From Candidatus Poribacteria bacterium (GTDB taxonomy: Bacteria; Poribacteria; WGA-4E; WGA-3G), in the NCBI GenBank assembly GCA_012270865.1, contig JAAXHL010000156.1, positions 1 to 56,855 of the forward strand: a DNA stretch of 56,855 bases. The letters are read 5' to 3'. A model generated the notes under the pieces. The model did not search any database and was not told the DNA's origin. It was given only the letters and a program-made list of their open reading frames with translations. The translations under genes were made by a program, and so were the position numbers. Positions within the stretch are counted from its first letter, which is position 1. Each line of letters opens with the position of its first letter. Shown here piece after piece: positions 49,813 to 56,855 of the stretch.

Positions 49813-50868
49813 ATGGAAGAATGGAAACGTCTTGTCAGAGATACTGTCAATACCCCCGAAAAACTTGCTGCTGCCTTCGATGTTGACCTCGAAGAGATGC
49901 GGCGCATCCATAAAGAATTTCCGATCCGTATTAATCCATATTACCTCAGTCTCATAGAAGAGCCCGGCGACGCGATATGGAAGCAGGTCGTTCCCGATCC
50001 GAAGGAATTGATGAGTACCGGTGTAGAGGACCCACTCCACGAGGAGGACGATAGCGAGGTTCCAAACGTAACGCATCGCTACCCAGACCGTGCCCTCTTT
50101 TATGTCAACTATATGTGCCCTATCTACTGCCGTTTCTGTACGCGCAAACGGAAAGTCGGGGATCCGCATTCGATCTCCGAGGACAACGTTGAAAGGGGCC
50201 TCGCCTATATTCAGGCACACTCCGAAATCCGTGATGTCATCATCTCCGGTGGCGATCCACTGATGCTAACGGACAAAAAGATTGATAGGATTGTCGGTGG
50301 CTTACGAGCCATTAAGCATCTGGAGATCATCCGGATCGGTTCGCGCGTCCCCGTGACACTCCCACAACGTATTACACCGGAATTATGCGCTATCCTGAAA
50401 CAGCATCACCCGTTTTATATCAATACGCATTTCAACCACCCGCGCGAGATTACACCTGAAACAGAAAAAGCGTGCGGTATGCTCGCAGATGCCGGTATAC
50501 CCCTCGGTAACCAGACAGTCCTTCTCAAAGGCGTGAACGACGATCCCGATGTCATGGTAGAACTGATGAAGGGGTTACTGCGGATACGGGTCAAACCGTA
50601 CTATATCTATCAAGCGGATCTCGTTGTCGGCACCGATCATTTTCGGACAGCGGTGAAGACCGGTTTAGAAATCGTTTCGGCGTTGCGTGGTCACATATCA
50701 GGACTCGGTGTGCCGCACTATGTCGTTGATGCGCCTGGTGGCGGTGGGAAAATAGCGTTGATTCCCGATCCTATTGTCGCTTTCGACGATGATGAAATCC
50801 AGCTCCGTAACTACGAAGGCAATGTTTACAGCTATCCAAGTACACCCTTCTTTGATGAGGACTGGTAG
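49813..50868 (+). CDS. KamA/EpmB-family radical SAM lysine aminomutase
   Basis: A 351-residue radical SAM enzyme. The iron-sulfur cluster ligands are Cys102, Cys106 and Cys109 in CPIYCRFCTRKR. IISGGDPLMLTDKKID lies near residue 142. The PLP lysine is expected in DAPGGGGKIALIPDP near residue 320. The length is between EpmB and full KamA. Possible roles are lysine 2,3-aminomutase in lysine catabolism or osmolyte synthesis, or EF-P lysine modification; no other members of either pathway are seen. The ATG at 49813 is chosen over 49756 because the longer frame crosses the mobile element. Confidence 0.85.
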   Translation: MEEWKRLVRDTVNTPEKLAAAFDVDLEEMRRIHKEFPIRINPYYLSLIEEPGDAIWKQVVPDPKELMSTGVEDPLHEEDDSEVPNVTHRYPDRALFYVNYMCPIYCRFCTRKRKVGDPHSISEDNVERGLAYIQAHSEIRDVIISGGDPLMLTDKKIDRIVGGLRAIKHLEIIRIGSRVPVTLPQRITPELCAILKQHHPFYINTHFNHPREITPETEKACGMLADAGIPLGNQTVLLKGVNDDPDVMVELMKGLLRIRVKPYYIYQADLVVGTDHFRTAVKTGLEIVSALRGHISGLGVPHYVVDAPGGGGKIALIPDPIVAFDDDEIQLRNYEGNVYSYPSTPFFDEDW

Positions 50869-50918
50869 CCGTTTGCTAATAGCGTTATTTTGGGTGTATC
50901 AATGATGGGTAGCAACAG

Positions 50919-51947
50919 TTATTTCGCTTTGACTTCTTCCCAAGCGCGATCGTAGTGCCTTGTAAAATCTCCTGGATCTCTCAACCACTCCAGGGATTCC
51001 AACACCTCTTTCGGCGGGTAGATAAATTTATGTTCCCGTAGATTTTCTGGTAAGAATTCTTTCGCTGTCGGTACACAGGTGCCATATTTTGTGAACGCCG
51101 TAATTTTGGCGTTGACTTCGGGTCGGAGAAGATAGTCGATGAACTGCTCCGCGAGTGCTTTATGCGGTGCGGATTTCGGTATACAGACAGCATCAATAAA
51201 CTGGCTCGATCCTTCCTTTGGGATGACGTACCGGATCGTCGGACGTGTTTCAATCGCACGGAACGCGTCGCCGCTCCAACAGTGCGCCATAACGATCTCT
51301 CCTGAGATGAGAAGTTCTTGCGCCTCGCTTTTATACTGTTTGACAAGCGGTTTCTGTTCAATGAGTTTCTCTTTCGCCGCCTTGATCTCCTCCGTATCGG
51401 TACTATTGAGGCTGTATCCGAGCAGTTTAAGTGCGACACCGATCGTCTCGCGCTGGTCGTCCAACATACTGAACTGGTTCTTGTACTGTTCGTCCCACAG
51501 CACTGCCCAACTATCCGGTGCTGGCGAAATAACAGCCGAGTCGTAAGCGATACCTGCCGTACCGAAGGTATACGGGATAGAATATTGGTTTTCAGGATCA
51601 AAGTATTTACCAAGGAACGACGGACTGATATTTTTGAAGTTGGGAATGTTGTCTCGGTTGAGTTCTTCTAACAGGTTCTGCTTGATTAGGATTGATACCA
51701 TGTAGTCAGACGGCATGATGATGTCGTATCCTGTCGCGCCTGCCATCAACTTCGTGAGGAGGTCTTCATTGCTGGCAAAGGTGTCAACGAGGACGGTAAC
51801 CCCGAACTCCTTTTCAAACCCGTCCCGGATGTCATCGCTGACATAACCGGACCATGTGAAAACGTTGAGTTGTTTCTTCTGTCCAATGCTATCACCGATG
51901 AAGAGTGCAAGGAATATAAGTACTAAGAGGATATATCTGCTGCGCAT
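50919..51947 (-). CDS. potD: PotD-like spermidine/putrescine-binding protein
   Basis: A 342-residue extracytoplasmic solute-binding protein. The signal peptide (LVLIFLALFIGDSIG) is followed by LNVFTWSGYVSDDI and FEKEFGVTVLVDTFASNEDLLTKLM, then YDIIMPSDYMVSILI, a pattern typical of polyamine ABC receptors. Permease and ATPase genes are not adjacent, so the transporter components lie elsewhere. It is convergent with the KamA-type gene, with 50 bases between them. Confidence 0.88.
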   Translation of the reverse strand: MRSRYILLVLIFLALFIGDSIGQKKQLNVFTWSGYVSDDIRDGFEKEFGVTVLVDTFASNEDLLTKLMAGATGYDIIMPSDYMVSILIKQNLLEELNRDNIPNFKNISPSFLGKYFDPENQYSIPYTFGTAGIAYDSAVISPAPDSWAVLWDEQYKNQFSMLDDQRETIGVALKLLGYSLNSTDTEEIKAAKEKLIEQKPLVKQYKSEAQELLISGEIVMAHCWSGDAFRAIETRPTIRYVIPKEGSSQFIDAVCIPKSAPHKALAEQFIDYLLRPEVNAKITAFTKYGTCVPTAKEFLPENLREHKFIYPPKEVLESLEWLRDPGDFTRHYDRAWEEVKAK

Positions 51948-52020
51948 GGTTTCTCCGTTGGTATGTGTGCTGGGACGATTCTGTGGTAGAAAATGAAACC
52001 GTCCCGACTGCCGTTAAGAT

Positions 52021-52163
52021 CAGGGCCATTTAGTTTTCGGTTCCAATCTTGATTTCGATTGATAAGTGTTAACGTTTGGACGCAAGATCGCGAGCACAGC
52101 TCGCTCCTACCCGGGAAGCATATTTATATAGATAAAGTAGATGTTTAAAACTAAATGGCCCTG
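52021..52163. mobile_element. MITE family 2 with 17-bp perfect ends and 9-bp target duplication
   Basis: CAGGGCCATTTAGTTTT at 52021-52037 is perfectly inverted at 52147-52163. The flanks carry CGTTAAGAT at 52012-52020 and again at 52164-52172, a perfect 9-bp target duplication. The 143-bp element has no gene. It carries inside it a copy of the CGAGCACAGCTCGCTCCTAC repeat (52091-52110). The perfection suggests a recent insertion. No transposase is in the window. Confidence 0.93.
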
Positions 52164-52213
52164 CGTTAAGATATTGACAAGGTCTGCTATCCGTGTTAAT
52201 CTAATGCTGTTGC

Positions 52214-52579
52214 TTATGCGTCAGATTTTTCGGTGGGTAATCCTTCGGCTTTCCAACCGCGAAAACCACCGGTGAGTACTGAAACGTTTTCGTAACCCAT
52301 ATTTTTTAAAGTGTGTGCAGAGAGTGTTGCCCGGGTGCCGCCGCCGCAGTATGTCACAATATGTGTGTCTGCCTCAGGTGCGACCTCGTCGATATCAAGT
52401 TCAATGTAGCCGCGCGGTAGTGAAACGGCATTTGGTAGATGTTCTTCGTCGTAGTCCGGCTCGTCCCGGACATCTAAAAGGATAATTGACGCTGTAGCCT
52501 CTGTGAGTTCATCAGGAGATATGTGTCCGACGTTTGCTCTCGCTTCATCAAGCAGTTGTTCAAGGGTTTTTAATGGCAT
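52214..52579 (-). CDS. Rhodanese-domain sulfurtransferase
   Basis: A 121-residue single-domain rhodanese. The active cysteine is Cys78 in HIVTYCGGGTRA; IILLDVRDEPDYDEEHLPNAVSLP (about 32-55) is the family's other conserved segment, with Asp and His. Length and organisation match small sulfurtransferases of the GlpE/PspE group. GGAGG lies just before the ATG at 52579. A promoter (TTGACA-18-TATAGT) lies about 110 bases upstream. The sulfur acceptor is unknown. Confidence 0.88.
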   Translation of the reverse strand: MPLKTLEQLLDEARANVGHISPDELTEATASIILLDVRDEPDYDEEHLPNAVSLPRGYIELDIDEVAPEADTHIVTYCGGGTRATLSAHTLKNMGYENVSVLTGGFRGWKAEGLPTEKSDA

Positions 52580-52685
52580 ATTTTTCCTCCAATTTTTTCT
52601 ATTGACCATCTGGACGAACTTTGAACGGTGTTCAAAGTTCGGTTTCTGTCACACCTGTACCTGTGGATTAGATAAGACTTTTAGA

Positions 52686-52715
52686 ACTATAACACAAGGC
52701 AAGTCGATATGTCAA
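52686..52715 (-). promoter_or_regulatory. Promoter of the rhodanese gene
   Basis: On the minus strand, TTGACA (52715-52710), 18 bases, TATAGT (52691-52686). Confidence 0.68.
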
Positions 52716-52775
52716 CTCATTTTTATTTGATTGAAGTCTGATGATAACGAAATTGATTCTATGGGAGGCGGAAAA

Positions 52776-53219
52776 ATGGAATTGCTTAAAAAGTCGGTTC
52801 AATCTGTGCTTGAAAAAGATAGGATTGGGAGTCCGGTGTTCCTGCGCTGTGTCCTACAGGTGGCAGACGAAAGTTCGGATTTACTGGCATCGGTCGGTGT
52901 CGTGACAGCACTCGCAAATGAATGGATTCCCTCGTCACCGGTGCGTGTTTATGCCCAGGGGGACGTAGACAGTGCACAGGTGACGGTAATGGTTCACTAT
53001 GTCGCAGGACAGATGGCACTCTTGAACGTCAATCGGGCTGATATTGAAACGGCTATTGACATCATGTTGGTCGGGAATAGAGGTGTCATCTATCACGAAA
53101 CGCCAATCGGTAGACACTATCAAAACGCCATTCTACCGGAACTCGATGGGATTGGCGAATTAACAGCGGCTATCGCGCAATCGCTTGAAAGCGGTCAGCC
53201 TGTTGAATTGGAGGTCTAA
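52776..53219 (+). CDS. Uncharacterised protein, operon partner of a Gfo/Idh dehydrogenase
   Basis: A 147-residue protein with no domain I recognise. It is predicted soluble with alternating strands and helices (FLRCVLQVADESSDLLASVGVVTALANEWI and VRVYAQGDVDSAQVTVMVHYVAG-type stretches). No signal peptide. GGGAGGCGG precedes the ATG at 52776. It ends two bases before the Gfo/Idh gene at 53222, implying co-translation and a related role. The longer frame from 52731 is less likely. Confidence 0.6.
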   Translation: MELLKKSVQSVLEKDRIGSPVFLRCVLQVADESSDLLASVGVVTALANEWIPSSPVRVYAQGDVDSAQVTVMVHYVAGQMALLNVNRADIETAIDIMLVGNRGVIYHETPIGRHYQNAILPELDGIGELTAAIAQSLESGQPVELEV

Positions 53220-53221
53220 AC

Positions 53222-54367
53222 ATGCAGCAAAATGGGAAATACGGTGTGCTTCTGCTCGGTGGACATCGTACGCATCAAGAGAATTACGCCTCGCTTTTTG
53301 CGGAAGACGCACGCTGCCGATTGATTGCGTTTGCCGATGAACTTGACGCGCCCCCCGAACGGGTTACACTGGCACGTTCACTGGCAGAATCGTTAAATCT
53401 ACCCTTCATCCGTGATCTCGACGACGCTTTGGCACGTGAAGATGTCCATATCGTCAGCCTCTGTACGGAGGTGGAACGGCGTGGACGTGTCGGTACGAAA
53501 TGTGCGGAAGCCGGAAAGCACGTCTATCTCGATAAGCCGATGGCACTGAATCCTGAAGATGCGAACAGCATTGTTGATGCGGTCTCAAAAAGCGGTGTAC
53601 GAACCCAGATGTTCAGTAATATCCATAGTACTTGGGCACGGACGGTTCAAAGAGCATTGTCGAGTGGACGTATCGGCGAGCTTCAGGCAATCCATTGCGA
53701 TGTACTTTTCTCTAAAGGGCATCCCGGAACCGCGCCTGTCGGTGAAAAAAGGGTCCAAAAACCTACGCTGGAACGCTACAGTTTCGTTGAGGCAAAACCT
53801 GAGATGTTCGATGTCGGGGTCTATGCGGTGTCTATGGTGAATTGGTTGACGCAGAAACGCGTGCAGCGCGTGTTTGGTGGAACAGCGAATTATTTTTTCC
53901 AAGAACATATTAACTGCGGTCTCGAAGATTTCGGTGCGTTGGTACTGACGTTAGAAGATGGTACGACAGCAACGATTACGAGCGGACGCTACGGCTGGCA
54001 GAGTCACGCACAAGGGGGTGTGCGGAAGGTACACCTCATCGGTACTGAAGGGAGCTTGACGTTTGATGCCTCAGCGAACCGTCTGGAAGTGTTTGCCGCT
54101 GAACCGGCGTTTGAACCGCCGACCCCGCATCGGCTTGATCCGATGGGGATGTGGAGTAGCACACAAGCGGAAATCGGGATGCGACCGAAACAGCAGTGGA
54201 TAGATGTCGGCAGCGGAGACGATGGTCCCCGGGAATTCAGTGCGTTCATAGATTGTATTGAGAACGGTGTAGAGAGTGAGATGAACGCCGAATTTGCGGC
54301 ACATTCTGTCGAAATCATCTGTGCAGGGTACCGTTCCGCTGCAAGTGGAGAGGTTATCACTCTGTAA
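53222..54367 (+). CDS. Gfo/Idh/MocA family dehydrogenase
   Basis: A 381-residue oxidoreductase. The N-terminal Rossmann unit begins YGVLLLGGHRTHQENYASLF, an unusual version of the glycine motif (GGHRTHQ). Substrate loop IVSLCTEVERRGRVG, then YLDKPM carries the family's DKP (EKP-equivalent) catalytic Lys at about residue 105. The second half has FDVGVYAVSMVNWL and GQSHAQGG-type strands. GGAGG lies upstream of the ATG. It pairs with the small protein at 52776 and probably oxidises a sugar; the altered glycine motif might change cofactor preference. Confidence 0.84.
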   Translation: MQQNGKYGVLLLGGHRTHQENYASLFAEDARCRLIAFADELDAPPERVTLARSLAESLNLPFIRDLDDALAREDVHIVSLCTEVERRGRVGTKCAEAGKHVYLDKPMALNPEDANSIVDAVSKSGVRTQMFSNIHSTWARTVQRALSSGRIGELQAIHCDVLFSKGHPGTAPVGEKRVQKPTLERYSFVEAKPEMFDVGVYAVSMVNWLTQKRVQRVFGGTANYFFQEHINCGLEDFGALVLTLEDGTTATITSGRYGWQSHAQGGVRKVHLIGTEGSLTFDASANRLEVFAAEPAFEPPTPHRLDPMGMWSSTQAEIGMRPKQQWIDVGSGDDGPREFSAFIDCIENGVESEMNAEFAAHSVEIICAGYRSAASGEVITL

Positions 54368-54538
54368 CAGATATTTCCGGACAGAAAATAATTTGGATTT
54401 TAGGCTCAAAGTATGATACACTAAAAGATAATCTATGAAACATGATTTCACCTCGGCATAGAAATGGATAGGACGTGTTCATACTAAAACGAAAGGCAAT
54501 CAGCGCAGGAGAGCAAACGAATCTGTGGAGGTCATGGA

Positions 54539-55500
54539 TTGGGAGTTAATAAAGATAAACCCAACAGATGGAAAACAGATATTGCTAAGTCTGTTGATTT
54601 TTATAACGACTGGTTTTTGCAATCTGCCCCGCAGGTTTTCAAGGAGACACGGTTACAAACCAGCGAACGGGTTGAACAAGTCCTGAAGTTGACAGTTAAT
54701 CTCACACGTCTGAATTCTGAAGTTTTGCAGGAATCGCCAACTATTCTGCCTGTTCTGCGGATGGCGACATGTCCTCCAATAGCACGAGATAGATTAATAG
54801 GACTTGCTGGAGTTCCACGTAATCTTGTGAACACTATGGAGGAGGATAAGCGTATGCCTCCACGTATGAAGCCTGTACACCTTCAAGAAAACTTGGAGAA
54901 ATTAGGAAAGTTATTTTTGAGTTAATTGACGCTGATATTTTCGTTTGGCTTGACCGAGGCGATAAGGGAAAAACAGAAGAAGTTCTTCGTGCTGCAACAA
55001 TTATTGCCGATAGACTTTGTGGTGCTGAAGCGAATCCGATTCTTAGAAATGCTCAAGAGAAACGTCAGTTAACGTCTATCCAGCGTTGGCTCCAAGAACA
55101 TGGTTACACGTTCGATAAAGGTGCTGGTAGTAGAAAATTTGACGAACTTTCTCCAGGCACATTTGTGTTTCATCTTAACGTCCCAGTACACCAAAGAACT
55201 ACCAATAGGGAAATAAAAATGCCTATTGATGTTGTTGTTATGCCCCTTACAGCACAGTTAGGTGATTTTCCTCTGTTGATTGAGGCGAAATCAGCAGGCG
55301 ATTTTACGAATACCAATAAACGACGGAAAGAAGAGGCAACCAAAGTTTCTCAATTGCGCAGCACCTATGGTGACAATATACGTTTCATACTTTTCTTATC
55401 CGGTTATTTCGACAGTAATTACCTCGAATATGAAGCGAATGAAGGCATAGACTGGGTCTGGGAACATCGTATTAATGACCTCGTAGAGTTTGGATTATAA
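54539..55500 (+). pseudogene. Frameshifted XamI-type restriction endonuclease
   Basis: The first 120 codons match the XamI restriction endonuclease family: KPNRWKTDIAKSVDFYNDWFL at the start, RMATCPPIARDRLIGLAGVP near residue 80, and RMKPVHLQENLE. The frame ends at 54925. From about 54898 a shifted frame continues the same protein, EIRKVIFELIDADIFVWLDRG and on to FPLLIEAKSAGDF, TNKRRKEEATKVSQLR, ending at 55500. One missing base in GGAGAAATT (expected GGAGGAAATT, about 54895-54900) explains it. TTG at 54539 is preceded by GGAGG and is the likely start. The total would be about 320 residues. The methyltransferase follows three bases later. Either a real inactivating mutation or a sequencing error. 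Confidence 0.82.
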
Positions 55501-55503
55501 AGT

Positions 55504-56838
55504 ATGTCTGTAGACGAACGACTTTTAAAAATTCATCAAATCGAGTCAGAACGTTTAAAACTTCAGGCTCGGTTAGATATAAAAAAATCCCAAGAAGAAC
55601 GCAATAAATTAGGTCAATTTGCGACTCCACCACAGTTAGCGATGGACATTATGGAGACATCAAAGGGCTTAATTGGGGCTTCTGAGCGAATTCGTTTTCT
55701 TGACCCAGCGTTTGGGACCGGGGCATTCTATTTTTCTTTTTTGAAATGTTTCTCGGATTTACATCTCAATTGGGCACGAGGCTATGAGATAGATCCTCAC
55801 TGTGGAAACGAGACAGTCAAACTATGGAACAATACCGGACTTGACCTAAGAATCACTGATTTTACAAAATCTGAGCCACCAAGTATTGAACCAAATAGAG
55901 CCAACTTTCTAATTTGTAACCCCCCTTACTCCAGACACCATCATTTAGCCTCTGATGAGAAGTTAAGATTACAAAGACTCACCAACCAAATGACGGGTAT
56001 AGAGATAAGTCAACTATCAGGTTTATATTGTTACTTCATACTTATTTCACATACTTGGTTGGCAGATGACGGCTTGGCGTGTTGGCTTGCACCAAGTGAA
56101 TTCATGGATGTAAACTACGGTCAACAATTAAAGGAATACCTAACAACACACGTAACTTTGCTACGCATTCATCGCTTTTCACCTAAAGAATTACAGTTCG
56201 GAGACGCTCTTGTTTCCTCATCTGTAATTTGGTTGAAAAAGCGTAAACCATCAACGAATTGTGAAGTTGAATTTACTTATGGCGGCACGATAAAAGAACC
56301 AGAAAAACATTGTGTTTTGTCTATTGATTCACTGCGAAATATGAGAAAGTGGAATCGTCTGTCAAATGTTGCAAGAGTTTCTAATACTAATACAATCGGT
56401 AAATCTAACGGATCAAAACTATCGGACTTTTTTATTGTAAGGCGTGGTTTAGTGACAGGGGCAAACAAGTTTTTTATACTTTCTCCCGCCCAGATTTCTG
56501 AATATAACCTACCAACTGAGTTTCTAACACCAATATTACCGAGTTCTCGATACCTATCGTCCAATGAAATCCAGGCGGATGACGCAAAAAACCCTATCCT
56601 AAAACAACCTCTGTTTTTGCTGAATTGTTCTCTACCGGAGCACGCTATTCAATCTAACTATCCATCACTTTGGCAATATCTGCAACGGGGGACTCGGATT
56701 GGAATTCACGAGCGTTATCTCTGTCAGCATCGTTCACCATGGTACTCACAGGAGAAACGCAAGCCGAGTTTGTTTCTCTGCACATATATGGGACGGGAGT
56801 CTGTTAAAAACCCAAAACCTTTCCGTTTTATTTTATAG
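55504..56838 (+). CDS. XamI-type N6-adenine DNA methyltransferase
   Basis: A 444-residue gamma-type methyltransferase: motif X GQFATPPQLA (37-46), motif I DPAFGTGAF (67-75) and motif IV NPPY (139-142). The C-terminal half contains a target-recognition-like region. It starts three bases after the nuclease remnant's stop. Known XamI methyltransferase recognises GTCGAC; the sequence here is consistent with the family but cannot prove specificity. The last codons read PKPFRFIL and then TAG, followed immediately by TGA. I expected a longer C-terminal end, so the stop may be premature, but the window ends 17 bases later. With the nuclease broken, the methyltransferase could act alone. Confidence 0.84.
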   Translation: MSVDERLLKIHQIESERLKLQARLDIKKSQEERNKLGQFATPPQLAMDIMETSKGLIGASERIRFLDPAFGTGAFYFSFLKCFSDLHLNWARGYEIDPHCGNETVKLWNNTGLDLRITDFTKSEPPSIEPNRANFLICNPPYSRHHHLASDEKLRLQRLTNQMTGIEISQLSGLYCYFILISHTWLADDGLACWLAPSEFMDVNYGQQLKEYLTTHVTLLRIHRFSPKELQFGDALVSSSVIWLKKRKPSTNCEVEFTYGGTIKEPEKHCVLSIDSLRNMRKWNRLSNVARVSNTNTIGKSNGSKLSDFFIVRRGLVTGANKFFILSPAQISEYNLPTEFLTPILPSSRYLSSNEIQADDAKNPILKQPLFLLNCSLPEHAIQSNYPSLWQYLQRGTRIGIHERYLCQHRSPWYSQEKRKPSLFLCTYMGRESVKNPKPFRFIL

Positions 56839-56855
56839 TGACCATTAGAATTAAA

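Overview
This window looks like a chromosomal fragment of an uncultured, secretion-rich, sugar-degrading bacterium. The best guess is Candidatus Poribacteria or a close relative. That is inferred from the mix of LamG proteins, Gfo/Idh/MocA dehydrogenases, TIM-barrel sugar isomerases, glycoside-hydrolase-like proteins, many lipoproteins and dense short dispersed repeats; no rRNA or other phylogenetic marker was available to confirm it. Base composition is moderate. Several promoters fit a standard sigma-70 pattern (TTGNNN, 17 bases, TATAAT-like), and ribosome binding sites are mostly GGAGG or AAGGA. I saw no tRNA, rRNA, CRISPR array or complete transposase gene.

Layout. 0.3-6.4 kb: a GlmL/MutL-type protein, two sugar isomerases, a Gfo/Idh dehydrogenase and a LamG protein. 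6.5-11.1 kb: an accessory island with wrecked type I restriction genes (hsdS tail, internally deleted hsdM), a UPF0175 antitoxin-like pair, and a three-gene cassette (TIGR04255 protein, gene A, gene B) followed by a degenerate second copy. 11.1-13.5 kb: an unusual fusion of a sugar nucleotidyltransferase with a DUF89 phosphatase. 14-20.1 kb: orphan EcfT, an HtrA-like protease-TPR lipoprotein, an HD-domain/TRAP-permease operon and a TPR protein. 20.3-25 kb: DUF98, DUF3500, O-methyltransferase and DUF5916 proteins. 25-33.5 kb: a secreted dikinase-like protein, two LamG proteins, two glycosidase-like proteins and a TPR/membrane pair. 34-40.5 kb: an RNA methyltransferase, a double alpha/beta hydrolase, a CoA-transferase, PurC and a TPR lipoprotein. 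40.5-48.3 kb: an ABC exporter, a thioesterase and two envelope proteins sharing an NTF2-like tail. 49-54.4 kb: a cyclophilin, a KamA-family radical SAM enzyme, a PotD-like binding protein, a rhodanese and a second Gfo/Idh pair. 54.5-56.8 kb: a XamI-like restriction-modification system whose nuclease gene is frameshifted.

The window is full of small non-coding mobile elements. At least six copies of an element with AGGACTTACGCA ends are present, three with flanking target duplications. There is also one 143-bp element with perfect 17-bp inverted ends and a perfect 9-bp target duplication, one element with CGTAGGTTGGGTTGAA ends, and several hairpin repeats. Some lie exactly at gene ends and supply stop codons. 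The most promising uncharacterised system is the duplicated TIGR04255-A-B cassette; the next are the shared C-terminal tail of the LamG proteins and the nucleotidyltransferase-DUF89 fusion.
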